This document shows positions 11,030 through 23,100 of a stretch of 64,000 nt of DNA, one piece after another; the first letter of the stretch is position 1, and every line of letters begins with the position of its first letter. Position numbers and translations under genes: made by a program. The notes beneath the pieces are model-generated. The model was not told where the DNA came from. It saw nothing but the letters and a program-made list of their open reading frames with translations, and made no database searches. Source of the stretch: Sanderia malayensis (taxonomy: Eukaryota > Cnidaria > Scyphozoa > Semaeostomeae > Pelagiidae). Where the stretch lies: contig RQOL01000392.1 in the NCBI GenBank assembly GCA_013076295.1, positions 124,001 to 188,000 of the forward strand, given 5' to 3'.

Positions 11030-11520
11030 TTCATTCATGAAAAGATATCATTGCAAAGCAGCAGACACTGTCTATTTTTTTGAACAAATCTTTATATACT
11101 TAACATGAACTCACCTGACTACAATAATGTTCACAAGGAATGGCAACACACCACAAGAATTCACTTTATGTCTGAGGGCACCTGAAACACAAGAAGAAGA
11201 CATCGTATAAGGCTCATTGGCTCAGCTCACTTCTCCTAATTTCGCCTTAACTCTATGCATGTAAGTAATTTATTTTCAAATGAATTACTTAAATTAAGCC
11301 AATGTATTCATCCAGTCAAACAATAAGTATGATTAGGTAATACCTTCTTAACTTTGGTGAACCTTCCATGGCCTACTGTCATTCTTGCTTTTCCTGTCTT
11401 TCAACACGCGTGTTTTGCAGCATATAACACCTGACACATAATCAATGTTGTTCATTACAATCAAATAAATTTACATGATCATTAGATGATACTTGATTGC
11501 AATGATCTCCAAGGAATATA
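11030..11520 (-). other. second copy of block X with an exon-like piece (11115-11181, minus)
   Basis: On the minus strand 11115-11181 is bordered by TGTGTTTCAG before and GTGAGT after, an ideal acceptor and donor. A second piece begins at CCATGG (about 11371) and runs into AAG|GTATTA. Copies B, C and E6 keep the splice-like borders, while the ATG-led frame is not conserved (stops in E6 and in the 8.9-kb copy). This suggests a spliced non-coding transcript or an old, decayed minus-strand gene. AACACGCGTGTTTTGCA here resembles a motif in the 5' blocks. Confidence 0.3.
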
Positions 11521-11589
11521 TTCACATTCGTTCAACGAGTTCTATAGCACAAAGAACAAGAACACCCCTTCCTTTCCTTTCCCATCCCA

Positions 11590-11835
11590 TACAAGAATCA
11601 CAAAAGAGCAACAACGAGACAATGCACCGACTAGAGGCTACAATTCTTTCAAATTGGGCGCGAATTTAAAATAGCAATTGCGTCTTTACTTTGTTGGTGG
11701 ATATAGCAAATGTAAAACTTTTTGTGCAATTTCTGACTGTCGTATAAATCGCCAGAGAATAAATAATATCAATTATATATATCGTTTGATAAAAAAATTG
11801 ATAGCAAAAGTGCATTTTTGTAATTGGTAAGTGGA
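11590..11835 (+). promoter_or_regulatory. promoter-like block P2 and leader exon of RepHel, copy A
   Basis: The arrangement repeats P1: AGCAACAACGAG, TAGAGGCTAC, TTTCAAATTGG, then GGGCGCGAATTTAAAAT (an E2F-like core fused to a TTTAAAA box) and TTGCGTC. The block runs into a leader exon ending AATTG|GTAAGT near 11829. Copy A has GGGCGCG where copies C and E6 have TGGCGCG. Confidence 0.45.
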
Positions 11836-12771
11836 ATGTTCGTATTTGCTTCTCCTAAACTTTCCTCCACACGCTATAAAGTTTAACAGCGTCTTCCTTA
11901 AAGCAACTTTGTCTTTCATTACATCGCATTTCATTGCTTTTTCTCAGGGTATCATCAATTGGTTTGTAATTGTCATTGGTGAAAGTAATTCTCAATTACT
12001 CATTTGTAAATAATAAAGTAAAGTTTTTTAATAAAGTAAGTGTTTCACTCCTTCACTTTGACATTTTTTCTTATTTCTTCACTCAATCAACATAATAACA
12101 TACACTTTACATGTTTACAAGATAATCAATTCATCCAAATATTTTTTTTCTTTTGCAAAACAGGGTTTCAAAAAGTTGATTCCTCTGAATATTTGGTGAG
12201 TGTGACAACAATTGTTCCTATACAAAGCCTATTTTAATTAATGTTTAAATGCCTCACTCTATAATGTACATTCATATCCCCAATATGAACCTTAGCTACT
12301 ATAAAGTGGTATTAACAATTGCAACAATTTCTTATCAATAGAAAGCAAATTTACTGCATAAGGCAAATAAAATCTAGCCTTTACAAACACATCAATGTAG
12401 GTTTATGAATTTTTCTTTGCGAAAATGAAATGGATGATTAACTTTTCCAATTTATACATTATCACAACTGTTTTCCTTTTAGGTCTTGAAGAACACAATA
12501 GAAAGAGTGAGGTAGGTGATAAGATAAATTGCTCCAATATTTTTATTTGGAAACTTTAAATAACCAATAATTTAATTCAACAGTCAAGAGTAATCCAACA
12601 TTTCTTACAATTATGTTTAAATTATTTATTTTATCTTGCAGCTCACCACAAAACAACAAACTCATCCCAGTTGCTCACAAAAATCACTCTTATTTCAAAT
12701 TTTAACATTTTCACTTAATTGGGTTGCATATAAAACACATTTTTTTCTTTTTTTATATCACATCTTGCAAA

Positions 12772-14289
12772 ATGCCAAAAAAAGCCAGAAAGGGCATTAC
12801 TGGCACCAGTCGTCGCAATCAAATGCGGGATGCAGCTCGCCGCCGTCGTGAGAATAACCAACAACCTTATCCTGTTGATTTACCACCTAATAATATGGTA
12901 CAGGAAGCAGTCAATGATCTTCACCAGTTGCAGCAAGAATACCCTCAGCAACCAGCCCCAGAATATCAACCACTCCCACTTCATTATCCACAGATGCAGG
13001 CATTGCATGTGCCATGGCAACTACCTGTGATGCTTCCCAACTATGGACTTATAGCAGTACCACAACTAATAAACAAGTGCTTGCAATATCCTGCAGCACT
13101 GGCTCCTCAACTTCAGGTACACACAACCTAGAATTTGTGGTAAACTTTTCAAATCAGTTCAACCATATATTATACAGCTTTTTGTAATTAAAAACAATCA
13201 AAATTAAACCAGTTATTTTATCAACCAAATTATATTTTATCAACCATATTTTTCTATCTGCAGGTACCGCAGATGGTTATGCAGTTGCAACAACCCCTTC
13301 TGAATCGTAATCATGAAGGTCAAGCAGCAATACAAACGGCAGATGTGGAGATGCTTAATGTAAATCAAGCTCAAAATGACAATGAGGTAAAATAAAATTC
13401 TTAACACAAGGTAACTACAGTTAAGGAAGTCCATTTTCCATAACCCAAATGCCTCATGTAATTTGGCTATTTTACAATGTATCATACGTTCCATATGAAT
13501 TTTTATCAATTTACATAATCACACAGTAATGACATTTCAATTTCCAATAACTAATAACTTAATGTATCTAATTTCATTTCATTTTCATTATCAACAGATA
13601 CGGCCAATGCAGATGCAACCCCAAACACATATTGAAAATCAAAATAATGAAATTGAAAGGCTAGCACAACCTGATGAAATCAACGTGGAACAACACATTC
13701 CAATTCCATATGATAATCAGGTAAAACAGACTACCATCACAATTGGTTTAAAATACACCAGTCATTCTCCATAGGACCATGTCAGGAAATTATTTTGCTC
13801 TCTAAATAGACAAATCTTCACAGTTTCAGTTTTATGCATTTCAAAACACATGATTGAATTATATTGGCTTACATTGCATTGCATTTCAGGATCCACAAAT
13901 ATTGCCAGCTGCTATGCAGTTGCAAGCCAACGTTCAAAATGAGAATGAAGAAATGAAATAGCGGTACAACCACAAGAAGTTGAAATGCAAGACGAAATCC
14001 CACCACAACACCAAGATGATGTCCCCCAACCCATCGAACATCAAGAAAGGGAAGTAAATCGACCTATTCTTGAAATTCCTCAATTCTCCCCAATGCCTCA
14101 TCATCTTGGGAAAATGACGAGAACATGTATTCACTGTGAAGCGAAGTACTTCCGAGAGGAACTCAACTCAAAAAAGCAATACAACAAATGTTGTATGGGA
14201 GGATTAATAACTCTCGATCCCATTCAACCACCCCCAGCAAATGTGATGCATTTATACACTGGAATACTGAGGAATCTAAATATTTCTCA
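12772..14289 (+). pseudogene. RepHel copy A, first four exons, cut by the assembly gap
   Basis: Exons 12772-13116, 13264-13386, 13598-13720 and 13890-14289 are nearly identical to exons 1-4 of the intact gene at 20191. Exon 4 has lost one A near 13950 (GAAGAAATG for GAAGAAAATG), and two more single-base deletions occur within 35 bases of the gap. Indels clustering near the gap point to low-quality contig-end sequence. The nuclease and helicase parts are absent. Confidence 0.75.
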
Positions 14290-14389
14290 NNNNNNNNNNN
14301 NNNNNNNNNNNNNNNNNNNNNNNNNNNNNNNNNNNNNNNNNNNNNNNNNNNNNNNNNNNNNNNNNNNNNNNNNNNNNNNNNNNNNNNNN
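14290..14389. other. assembly gap (100 N)
   Basis: Exactly 100 N, the usual placeholder for a gap of unknown size. The left side stops inside RepHel exon 4. The right side restarts at the P1 block, which lies about 4.9 kb earlier in the same repeat. Confidence 0.98.
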
Positions 14390-16545
14390 CACCGAGGCGC
14401 GGCGGCGCCGAATAGAGGCTACTCATCTCCCACCTATCAAATTAGGGGCGGGAAATTTTAAAATTTCCTCTTGCGCCAAGACCGTCCGTAACACGAAAAA
14501 AATTTTTTTCAACCCCACTGCAGCACCAAAATTTTCAACGTAAGTATACGCAAAATTTCATTTCTACAATTATGAACTAATATATTTTTAAAAACATTCA
14601 CACATGACACAAATAAGCACAAGACACATACTAACACTGCAACTAATTTAAATAACATTTTTGTCTCATTTTTAACCTTTTTAATGCAATTTCTTTCTCT
14701 TGCAGGCAATTCAACATTCAACTTTTCTCTACATACACTTGGTAAGCATTTTGCAAACATTGTTTCTCCTCCAACTGCCCTTACTTCTCCTTTGTCAGGA
14801 ATATTCTGCTGTGAACACAATAAACAACTGCCTATAACATTTTTGTCTCAATTTTCATTTTTCTTATGCAATTTTTTTCTCTTCAAAGCAACTCACATTC
14901 ACACTTTTTTTGCACACCTTATGTAAGTATATTTCACAAACTTTATTTCTCACACAATGGTCTTTAATTGTCCTCTTGCAAGAATAGAGCAGTCAATTAA
15001 CACTTAACAGATATATTTTCTCTCCTTCATTAACCTCTTGCAATTTTATTACAACATGAAAATTTATACCACATATTCATTCATAGATTCTTTACAATGG
15101 CCTCCAATCAACTGATGAGGAACTTCTTCGTGAAGATGACACTCCTATGCAGCCTCAACAACACAACATCACAATATCTTTCCAAGGAGAAATATAAGGT
15201 TATTATCAACACTTACTTAATTACACTATACAAGTCTCAATGCCATTACTTTACTTTTTACATGTTCAAAGCAACCTTGACTTGACTTCTCTCTTCACCA
15301 CTCCCATCCTTTCAGATGTTCCCATTTGAAAATATTGCCAAACTAAAAAAAGAATGTTTGCTGCCAACTTTAAATTTGAAAAACACACCAAGTTCAACTT
15401 TGTAACAATGCAAGGAACCGAATTTGAAAAGGAGAAGCTGAAGTAAGTTACTTCCAACATACCCATTATTATCTACTGTCTTTCACCAATTCTTCTCAAC
15501 ATTGCATGGAATCCTCTATGACACAACCAAGCATTGTTTTAAAAACAAATATTTTCTTTGCAGGTCAACAGACAGGATGAAAATATTAATCTAATTAGAA
15601 AAAAAACACAAAATAAGAAAAAAAAGTTTACTTTTAAGCCAGGATCAAGCAGATCACCTTTCATGTGGACTAACATGCCCACACGTGATCTACAAAAGAC
15701 AATGATGGATATGGCTAAGATTTCAGAAAAAAAATAGCCTTAACCTTTGTTGTCTTCTCTGCATAATATCACAGACACAAGTAAAATTATGCCTTTCTTT
15801 TGACAAATTCTTCCCGTGCTGCAGTCTAAATTGAAAATGAATACAAACTACAAACACTATTTTGGCCTATACTGTGATATTATGCACCCACATGCTTTTT
15901 CCTTTTTATCAATTTCCTTTATGTTATTGTATTTATTTATTTGTCAGTGTTGTTTAATGATATATTTGTTGTATGTATAGTAAGTAAATGTTTTTGTTTG
16001 TAAATTGTTTCATTCAAAGATATCATTGCAAAGCAGCAGACACTGTCTATTTTTTTGAACAAATCTTTATATACTTAACATGAACTCACCTGACTACAAT
16101 AATGTTCACAAGGAATGGCAACACACCACAAGAATTCACTTTATGTCTGAGGGCACCTGAAACACAAGAAGAAGACATCGTATAAGGCTCATTGGCTCAG
16201 CTCACTTCTCCTAATTTCGCCTTAACTCTATGCATGTAAGTAATTTATTTTCAAATGAATTACTTAAATTAAGCCAATGTATTCATCCAGTCAAACAATA
16301 AGTATGATTAGGTAATACCTTCTTAACTTTGGTGAACCTTCCATGGCCTACTGTCATTCTTGCTTTTCCTGTCTTTCAACACGCGTGTTTTGCAGCATAT
16401 AACACCTGACACATAATCAATGTTGTTCATTACAATCAAATAAATTTACATGATCATTAGATGATACTTGATTGCAATGATCTCCACGGAATATATTCAC
16501 ATTCGTTCAACGAGTTCTATAGCACAAAGAACAAGAACACCCCTT
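14390..16545 (+). repeat. partial copy B of the gene 1 region (direct duplication), indel-rich
   Basis: This repeats 9417-11575 almost base for base (P1, leader exons, gene 1, second block X) but carries many single-base insertions and deletions, such as GGGGCGGG, CCGTAACACG and TTTGCTGCC. It breaks off inside the ACACCCCTTCCTTTCC stretch at about 16545 and is followed by the sequence leading to copy C. The pattern looks like an uncorrected read or an alternate haplotype placed in series. Confidence 0.7.
15097..15737 (+). pseudogene. gene 1, copy B, frameshifted
   Basis: ATG at 15097; exon 1 has lost an A (AATCAACTG for AATCAAACTG), exon 2 has an extra base and exon 3 an inserted AT. Only this copy has the A-run length (eight) that keeps the basic region in frame with the C-terminal PFMWTNMPTRDL segment ending at the TAG at 15735-15737, so it helps define the likely real C-terminus. 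Confidence 0.5.
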
Positions 16546-16819
16546 CCTTTCCCTTGCGTCCTGTTGTTGTTGTTGCATTCCTCGAATAGATTATCATTCA
16601 TAACAGCTAACATAATGCGCACAACCCGTCAGTGAGAAATGACCTATTTCTAGATTATATGCATAAAATTCAAGAAATTATTTCTGCTTATACTTACAAC
16701 TTCCCTTCCACGACCACACTTCTCCCGACCCAAAGAACAAAAACGCCATTTTTCTCTTCTTTCAAAGGGTGCGAGGTACATGTTGTTGCTGTTGTTGTGT
16801 TGAACTACCACTGTCCATT

Positions 16820-16976
16820 ACATCATCACCGAGGCGCGGCGGCGCCGAATAGAGGCTACTCATCTCCCACCTATCAAATTAGGGCGGGAAATTTTAAAAT
16901 TTCTCTTGCGCCAAGACCGTCCGTAAACACGAAAAAAATTTTTTTCAACCCCACTGCAGCACCAAAATTTTTCAAC
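16820..16976 (+). promoter_or_regulatory. promoter-like block P1 and first leader exon, copy C
   Basis: Identical in layout to 9417-9568: GAGGCGCGGCGGCGCCG, TAGAGGCTAC, then GGCGGGAAA at 16883-16891 and TTTTAAAA. The leader exon ends at 16976 (AAC|GTAAGT). A second leader exon at about 17143-17179 lies between TTGCAG and GTAAGC. The upstream 16546-16819 resembles block X of E6 and contains GTTGTTGTTG repeats. Confidence 0.5.
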
Positions 16977-17535
16977 GTAAGTATACGCAAAATTTCATTT
17001 CTACAATTATGAACTAAATATATATTTTAAAACATTCACACATGACACAAATAAGCACAAGACACATACTAACACACTAACTAACTTTAAATAACATTTT
17101 TGTCTCATTTTTAACCTTTTTAATGCAATTTCTCTCTTGCAGGCAATTCAACATTCAACTTTTCTCTACATACACCTTGGTAAGCATTTTGCAAACATTG
17201 TTTCTCCTCCAACTGCCCTTACTTCTCCTTTGTCAGGAATATTCTGCTGTGAACACAATAAACAACTGCCTATAACATTTTTGTCTCAATTTTCATTTTT
17301 CTTATGCAATTTTTTCTCTTCAAAGCAACTCAACATTCACACTTTTTTTGCACACCTTATGTAAGTATATTTCACAAACTTTATTTCTCACACAATGGTC
17401 TTTAATTGTCCTCTTGCAAGAATAGAGCAGTCAATTAACACTTTAACAGATATATTTTCTCTCCTTCATTAACCTCTTGCAATTTTATTACCAACATGAA
17501 ATTTATACCACATATTCATTCATAGATTCTTTACA

Positions 17536-18171
17536 ATGGCCTCCAATCAAACTGATGAGGAACTTCTTCGTGAAGATGACACTCCTATGCAGCCTCAACA
17601 ACACAACATCACAATATCTTTCCAAGGAGAAATAAAGGTTATTATCAACACTTACTTAATTACACTATACAAGTCTCAATGCCATTACTTTACTTTTTAC
17701 ATTGTTCAAAGCAACCTTGACTTGACTTCTCTCTTCACCACTTCCATCCTTTCAGATGTTCCCATTTGAAAATATTGCCAAACTAAAAAAAGAATGTTCT
17801 GCCAACTTTAAATTTGAAAAACACACCAAGTTCAACTTTGTAACAATGCAAGGAAACCGAATTGAAAAGGAGAAGCTGAAGTAAGTTACTTCCAACATAC
17901 CCATTATTATCTACTGTCTTTCACCAATTCTTCTCAACATTGCATGGAATCCTCTATGACACAACCAAGCATTGTTTTAAAAACAAATATTTTCTTTGCA
18001 GGTCAACAGACAGGATGAAAATTAATCTAATTAGAAAAAAAACACAATAAGAAAAAAAAAGTTACTTTTAAGCCAGGATCAAGCAGATCACCTTTCATGT
18101 GGACTAACATGCCCACACGTGATCTACAAAAGACAATGATGGATATGGCTAAGATTTCAGAAAAAAAATAG
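17536..18171 (+). CDS. gene 1: small basic protein of unknown function, copy C
   Basis: Exons 17536-17637, 17756-17880 and 18002 onward. The first encodes MASNQTDEELLREDD and an acidic/Gln-rich stretch. The second encodes FENIAKLKKECSANF and KHTKFNFVTMQG. The third is Lys/Arg-rich. As written, the third exon stops at 18048-18050 (91 aa). Copies A and B and the homologue at 53291 suggest that the native protein continues about 45 residues to a MWTNMPTRDL segment and the TAG at 18169-18171. The A-runs make the frame uncertain. Position upstream of RepHel and conservation of exon phases imply an element-encoded companion. No known domain is recognised; a nucleic-acid-binding role is only inferred from its charge. 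Confidence 0.55.
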
Positions 18172-19004
18172 CCTTAACCTTTGTTGTCTTCTCTGCATAA
18201 TATCACAGACACAAATAAAATTATGCCTTTCTTTTGACAAATTCTTCCCGTGCTGCAGTCTAAATTGAAAATGAATACAAACTACAAACACTATTTTGGC
18301 CTATACTGTGATATTATGCACCCACATGCTTTTTCCTTTTTATCAATTTCCTTTATGTTATTGTATTTATTTATTTGTCAGTGTTGTTTAATGATATATT
18401 TGTTGTATGTATAGTAAGTAAATGTTTTTGTTTGTAAATTGTTTCATTCATGCAAAGATATCATTGCAAAGCAGCAGACACTGTCTATTTTTTGAACAAA
18501 TCTTTATATACTTAACATGAACTCACCTGACTACAATAATGTTCACAAGGAATGGCAACACACCACAAGAATTCACTTTATGTCTGAGGGCACCTGAAAC
18601 ACAAGAAGAAGACATCGTATAAGGCTCATTGGCTCAGCTCACTTCTCCTAATTTCGCCTTAACTCTATGCATGTAAGTAATTTATTTTCAAATGAATTAC
18701 TTAAATTAAGCCAATGTATTCATCCAGTCAAACAATAAGTATGATTAGGTAATACCTTCTTAACTTTGGTGAACCTTCCATGGCCTACTGTCATTCTTGC
18801 TTTTCCTGTCTTTCAACACGCGTGTTTTGCAGCATATAACACCTGACACATAATCAATGTTGTTCATTACAATCAAATAAATTTACATGATCATTAGATG
18901 ATACTTGATTGCAATGATCTCCACGGAATATATTCACATTCGTTCAACGAGTTCTATAGCACAAAGAACAAGAACACCCCTTCCTTTCCTTTCCCATCCC
19001 ATAC

Positions 19005-19237
19005 AAGAATCACAAAAGAGCAACAACGAGACAATGCACCGACTAGAGGCTACAATTCTTTCAAATTGGCGCGAATTTAAAATAGCAATTGCGTCTTTAC
19101 TTTGTTGGTGGATACAGCAAATGTAAAACTTTTTGTGCAATTTCTGACTGTCGTATAAATCGCCAGAGAATAAATAATATCAATTATATATATCGTTTGA
19201 TAAAAAAATTGATAGCAAAAGTGCATTTTTGTAATTG
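19005..19237 (+). promoter_or_regulatory. promoter-like block P2 and leader exon 1 of the intact RepHel
   Basis: TAGAGGCTAC, TTTCAAA, then TTGGCGCGAATTTAAAATAG around 19065-19084: an E2F-like GGCGCGAA joined to a TTTAAAA box. The leader exon ends at 19237 before GTAAGT. Two further short leader exons are visible (19578-19610 and 19899-19927, both with AG and GT borders conserved in E6), then the exon starting 20061 that contains the ATG. The leader frames are closed, so this is a spliced 5' UTR. Confidence 0.5.
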
Positions 19238-20190
19238 GTAAGTGGAATGTTCATATTTGCTTCTCCTAAACTTTCCTCTACACGCTATAAAGTTTAACAG
19301 CATCTTCCTTAAAGCAACTTTGTCTTTCATTACATCGCATTTCATTGCTTTTTCTCAGGGTATCATCAATTGGTTTGTAATTGTCATTGGTGAAAGTAAT
19401 TCTCAATTACTCATTTGTAAATAATAAAGTAAAGTTTTTTAATAAAGTAAGTGTTTCACTCCTTCACTTTGACATTTTTTCTTATTTCTTCACTCAATCA
19501 ACATAATAACATACAACTTTACATGTTTACAAGATAATCAATTCATCCAAAATATTTTTCTTCTTTTGCAAAAACAGGGTTTCAAAAAAGTTGATTCCTC
19601 TGAATATTTGGTGAGTGTGACAACAATTGTTCCTATACAAAGCCTATTTTAATTAATGTTTAAATACCTCACTCTATAATGTACATTCATATCCCCAATA
19701 TGAACCTTAGCTACTATAAAGTGGTATTAACAATTGCAACAATTTCTTATCAATAGAAAGCAAATTTACTGCATAAGGCAAATAAAATCTAGCCTTTACA
19801 AACACATCAAATGTAGGTTTATGAATTTTTCTTTGCGAAAATGAAATGGATGATTAACTTTTCCAATTTATACATTATCACAACTGTTTTCCTTTTAGGT
19901 CTTCAAGAACACAATAGAAAGAGTGAGGTAGGTGATAAGATAAATTGCTCCAATATTTTTATTTGGAAACTTTAAATAACCAATAATTTAATTCAACAGT
20001 CAAGAGTAATCCCAAACATTTCTTACAATTATATTTTAAATTATTTATTTTATCTTGCAGCTCACCACAAAACAACAAACCCATCCAGTTGCTCACAATA
20101 ATCACTCTTATTTCAAATTTTAACATTTTCACTTAAATTGGGTTGCATATAAAACACATTTTTTTCTTTTTTTATATCACATCTTGCAAA

Positions 20191-23100
20191 ATGCCAAAAA
20201 AAGCCAGAAAGGGCATTACTGGCACCAGTCGTCGCAATCAAATGCGGGATGCAGCTCGCCGCCGTCGTGAGAATAACCAACAACCTTATCCTGTTGATTT
20301 ACCACCTAATAATATGGTACAGGAAGCAGTCAATGATCTTCACCAGTTGCAGCAAGAATACCCTCAGCAACCAGCCCCAGAATATCAACCACTCCCACTT
20401 CATTATCCACAGATGCAGGCATTGCATGTGCCATGGCAACTACCTGTGATGCTTCCCAACTATGGACTTATAGCAGTACCACAACTAATAAACAATTGCT
20501 TGCAATATCCTGCAGCACTGGCTCCTCAACTTCAGGTACACACAACCCTAGAATTTGTGGTAAACTTTTCAAATCAGTTCAACCATATATTATACAGCTT
20601 TTTGTAATTAAAAACTATCAAAATTAAACCAGTTATTTTATCAACCAAATTATCAATATTTTTCTATCTGCAGGTACCGCAGATGGTTATGCAGTTGCAA
20701 CAACCCCTTCTGAATCGTAATCATGAAGGTCAAGCAGCAATACAAACGGCAGATGTGGAGATGCTTAATGTAAATCAAGCTCAAAATGACAATGAGGTAA
20801 AATAAAATTCTTAACACAAGGTAACTACAGTTAAGGAAGTCCATTTTCCATAACCCAAATGCCTCATGTAATTTGGCTATTTTACAAATGTATCATACGT
20901 TTCCATATGAATTTTTATCAATTTACATAATCACACAGTAATGACATTTCAATTTCCAATAACTAATAACTTAATGTATCTAATTTCATTTCATTTTCAT
21001 TATCAACAGATACGGCCAATGCAGATGCAACCCCAAACACATATTGAAAATCAAAATAATGAAATTGAAAGGCCAGCACAACCTGATGAAATCAACGTGG
21101 AACAACACATTCCAATTCCATATGATAATCAGGTAAAACAGACTACCATCACAATTGGTTTAAAATACACCAGTCATTCTCCATAGGACCATGTCAGGAA
21201 ATTATTTTGCTCTCTAAATAGACAAATCTTCACAAGTTTCAGTTTTATGCATTTCAAAACACATGATTGAATTATATTGGCTTACATTGCATTGCATTTC
21301 AGGATCCACAAATATTGCCAGCTGCTATGCAGTTGCAAGCCAACGTTCAAAATGAGAATGAAGAAAATGAAATAGCGGTACAACCACAAGAAGTTGAAAT
21401 GCAAGACGAAATCCCACCACAACACCAAGATGATGTCCCCCAACCCATCGAACATCAAGAAAGGGAAGTAAATCGACCTATTCTTGAAATTCCTCAATTC
21501 TCCCCAATGCCTCATCATCTTGGGAAAATGACCAGAACATGTATTCACTGTGAAGCGAAGTACTTCCGAGAGGAACTCAACTCAAAAAAGCAATACAACA
21601 AATGTTGTATGGGAGGATTAATAACTCTCGATCCCATTCAACCACCCCCAGCAAATGTGATGCATTTATACACTGGAACTACTGAGGAATCTAAATATTT
21701 TCTCAAAAATTTCCGTAGATACAATTCACTAATGGCGATGGCATCCTGGACAGCTAACGTTGTAAGACACGCTAATGCAGGACCACCAGTCATCACCATA
21801 CATGGAAGTGCATACCATATGACAGGTAAATATAACGTCCGTCTCTTATCTTATATAATGTTATGCTACATTTTCATATAATAGCTTCACGTGATGAAAC
21901 GGATGTTGACAGAACCCTCATGTTTTTCCCACCCAACATACAATGAATAAGCTCTCTGTATGCTTGCCTGAATATCAAGAGTTGTCCAATCGAAAATCAA
22001 GGCGCTTTATGATACTTTTATAACAAAGCACTTGCTGCATTGAAAATTACAGTTGATATAACGAAGTACAATTTAGAGTGTTTCTTTCAATTCAACAGGG
22101 GTAACTGAAACCGACAGAACCCGAAAATATGCAGAATTATACATTATGGACACCCAACAAGCACTGCAAGAGCGCCAGAACACAGCCAGAGAACAAAACT
22201 TGGACTTAGACATGGTGGCACTGCTGCAAAACGAATTGATGGCAGTAAATCGATTTGCTCAACATTTTAAAACAATGGGAGAAGTACTGGAAGAGCAAAG
22301 GCAGCAAGCTATTGCCAATGATCAGCCAATTCCCACGTTCAAGATGATTATTACCGGTCGCCCAGAACAAGATCGAAGATATGATAATCCCACTGCCAGA
22401 GAAATTGCAGCAGTCTACACTACACGCAATGGCGGTGCTCCTAATCCCGAGAATAGAGAGCTTCAAATTCGAACAAGGCGTGGTAATCTTATGAAGATTA
22501 ATGCTTTAGCTCCTGTTGCGGATCCTCTAACCTATCCATTGTTGTTCTTTCAGGGTGATCCTGGATACAGCTTGGACCTTCAACGTCTACCTACACGTCG
22601 AGGACAAGACCAGGAAAATCCTGATCGTAACCACCGTATCCGACTCACAATCGCCGAATATTATTCGTACCGAATACAGGTCAGAAATCAACTGTCTACC
22701 ATTCACAGGGCAACACTTCTCTTTCAGCAATATCTGGTGGATGCATACACCAAAATAGAAGGAAACAAGCTCAACTGGATTTTGCAAAATCAACGGCAAA
22801 TACGTGCTGACAGTTATCGAGGCCTGATGGATCACCTGAACAGAAGGGCTGAAATCGAAAATCAAATGGCCAGGGCAAACAATCCCAACGAACCCCTTCA
22901 TATTGATGTTGGTCGTGTTGTCATACTTCCCTCATCTTTTTTGGGCAGTCAACGAAATATGTACCAGAACTTTCAAGATGCAATGACTATCGTCAGAAAG
23001 TATGGCAAGCCTGACATCTTCCTAACCATGACCGCCAATCCCAAATGGAAGGAGATTTCAGAAAACATTCTACCACACCAGAAGGCGAATGACCGACCTG

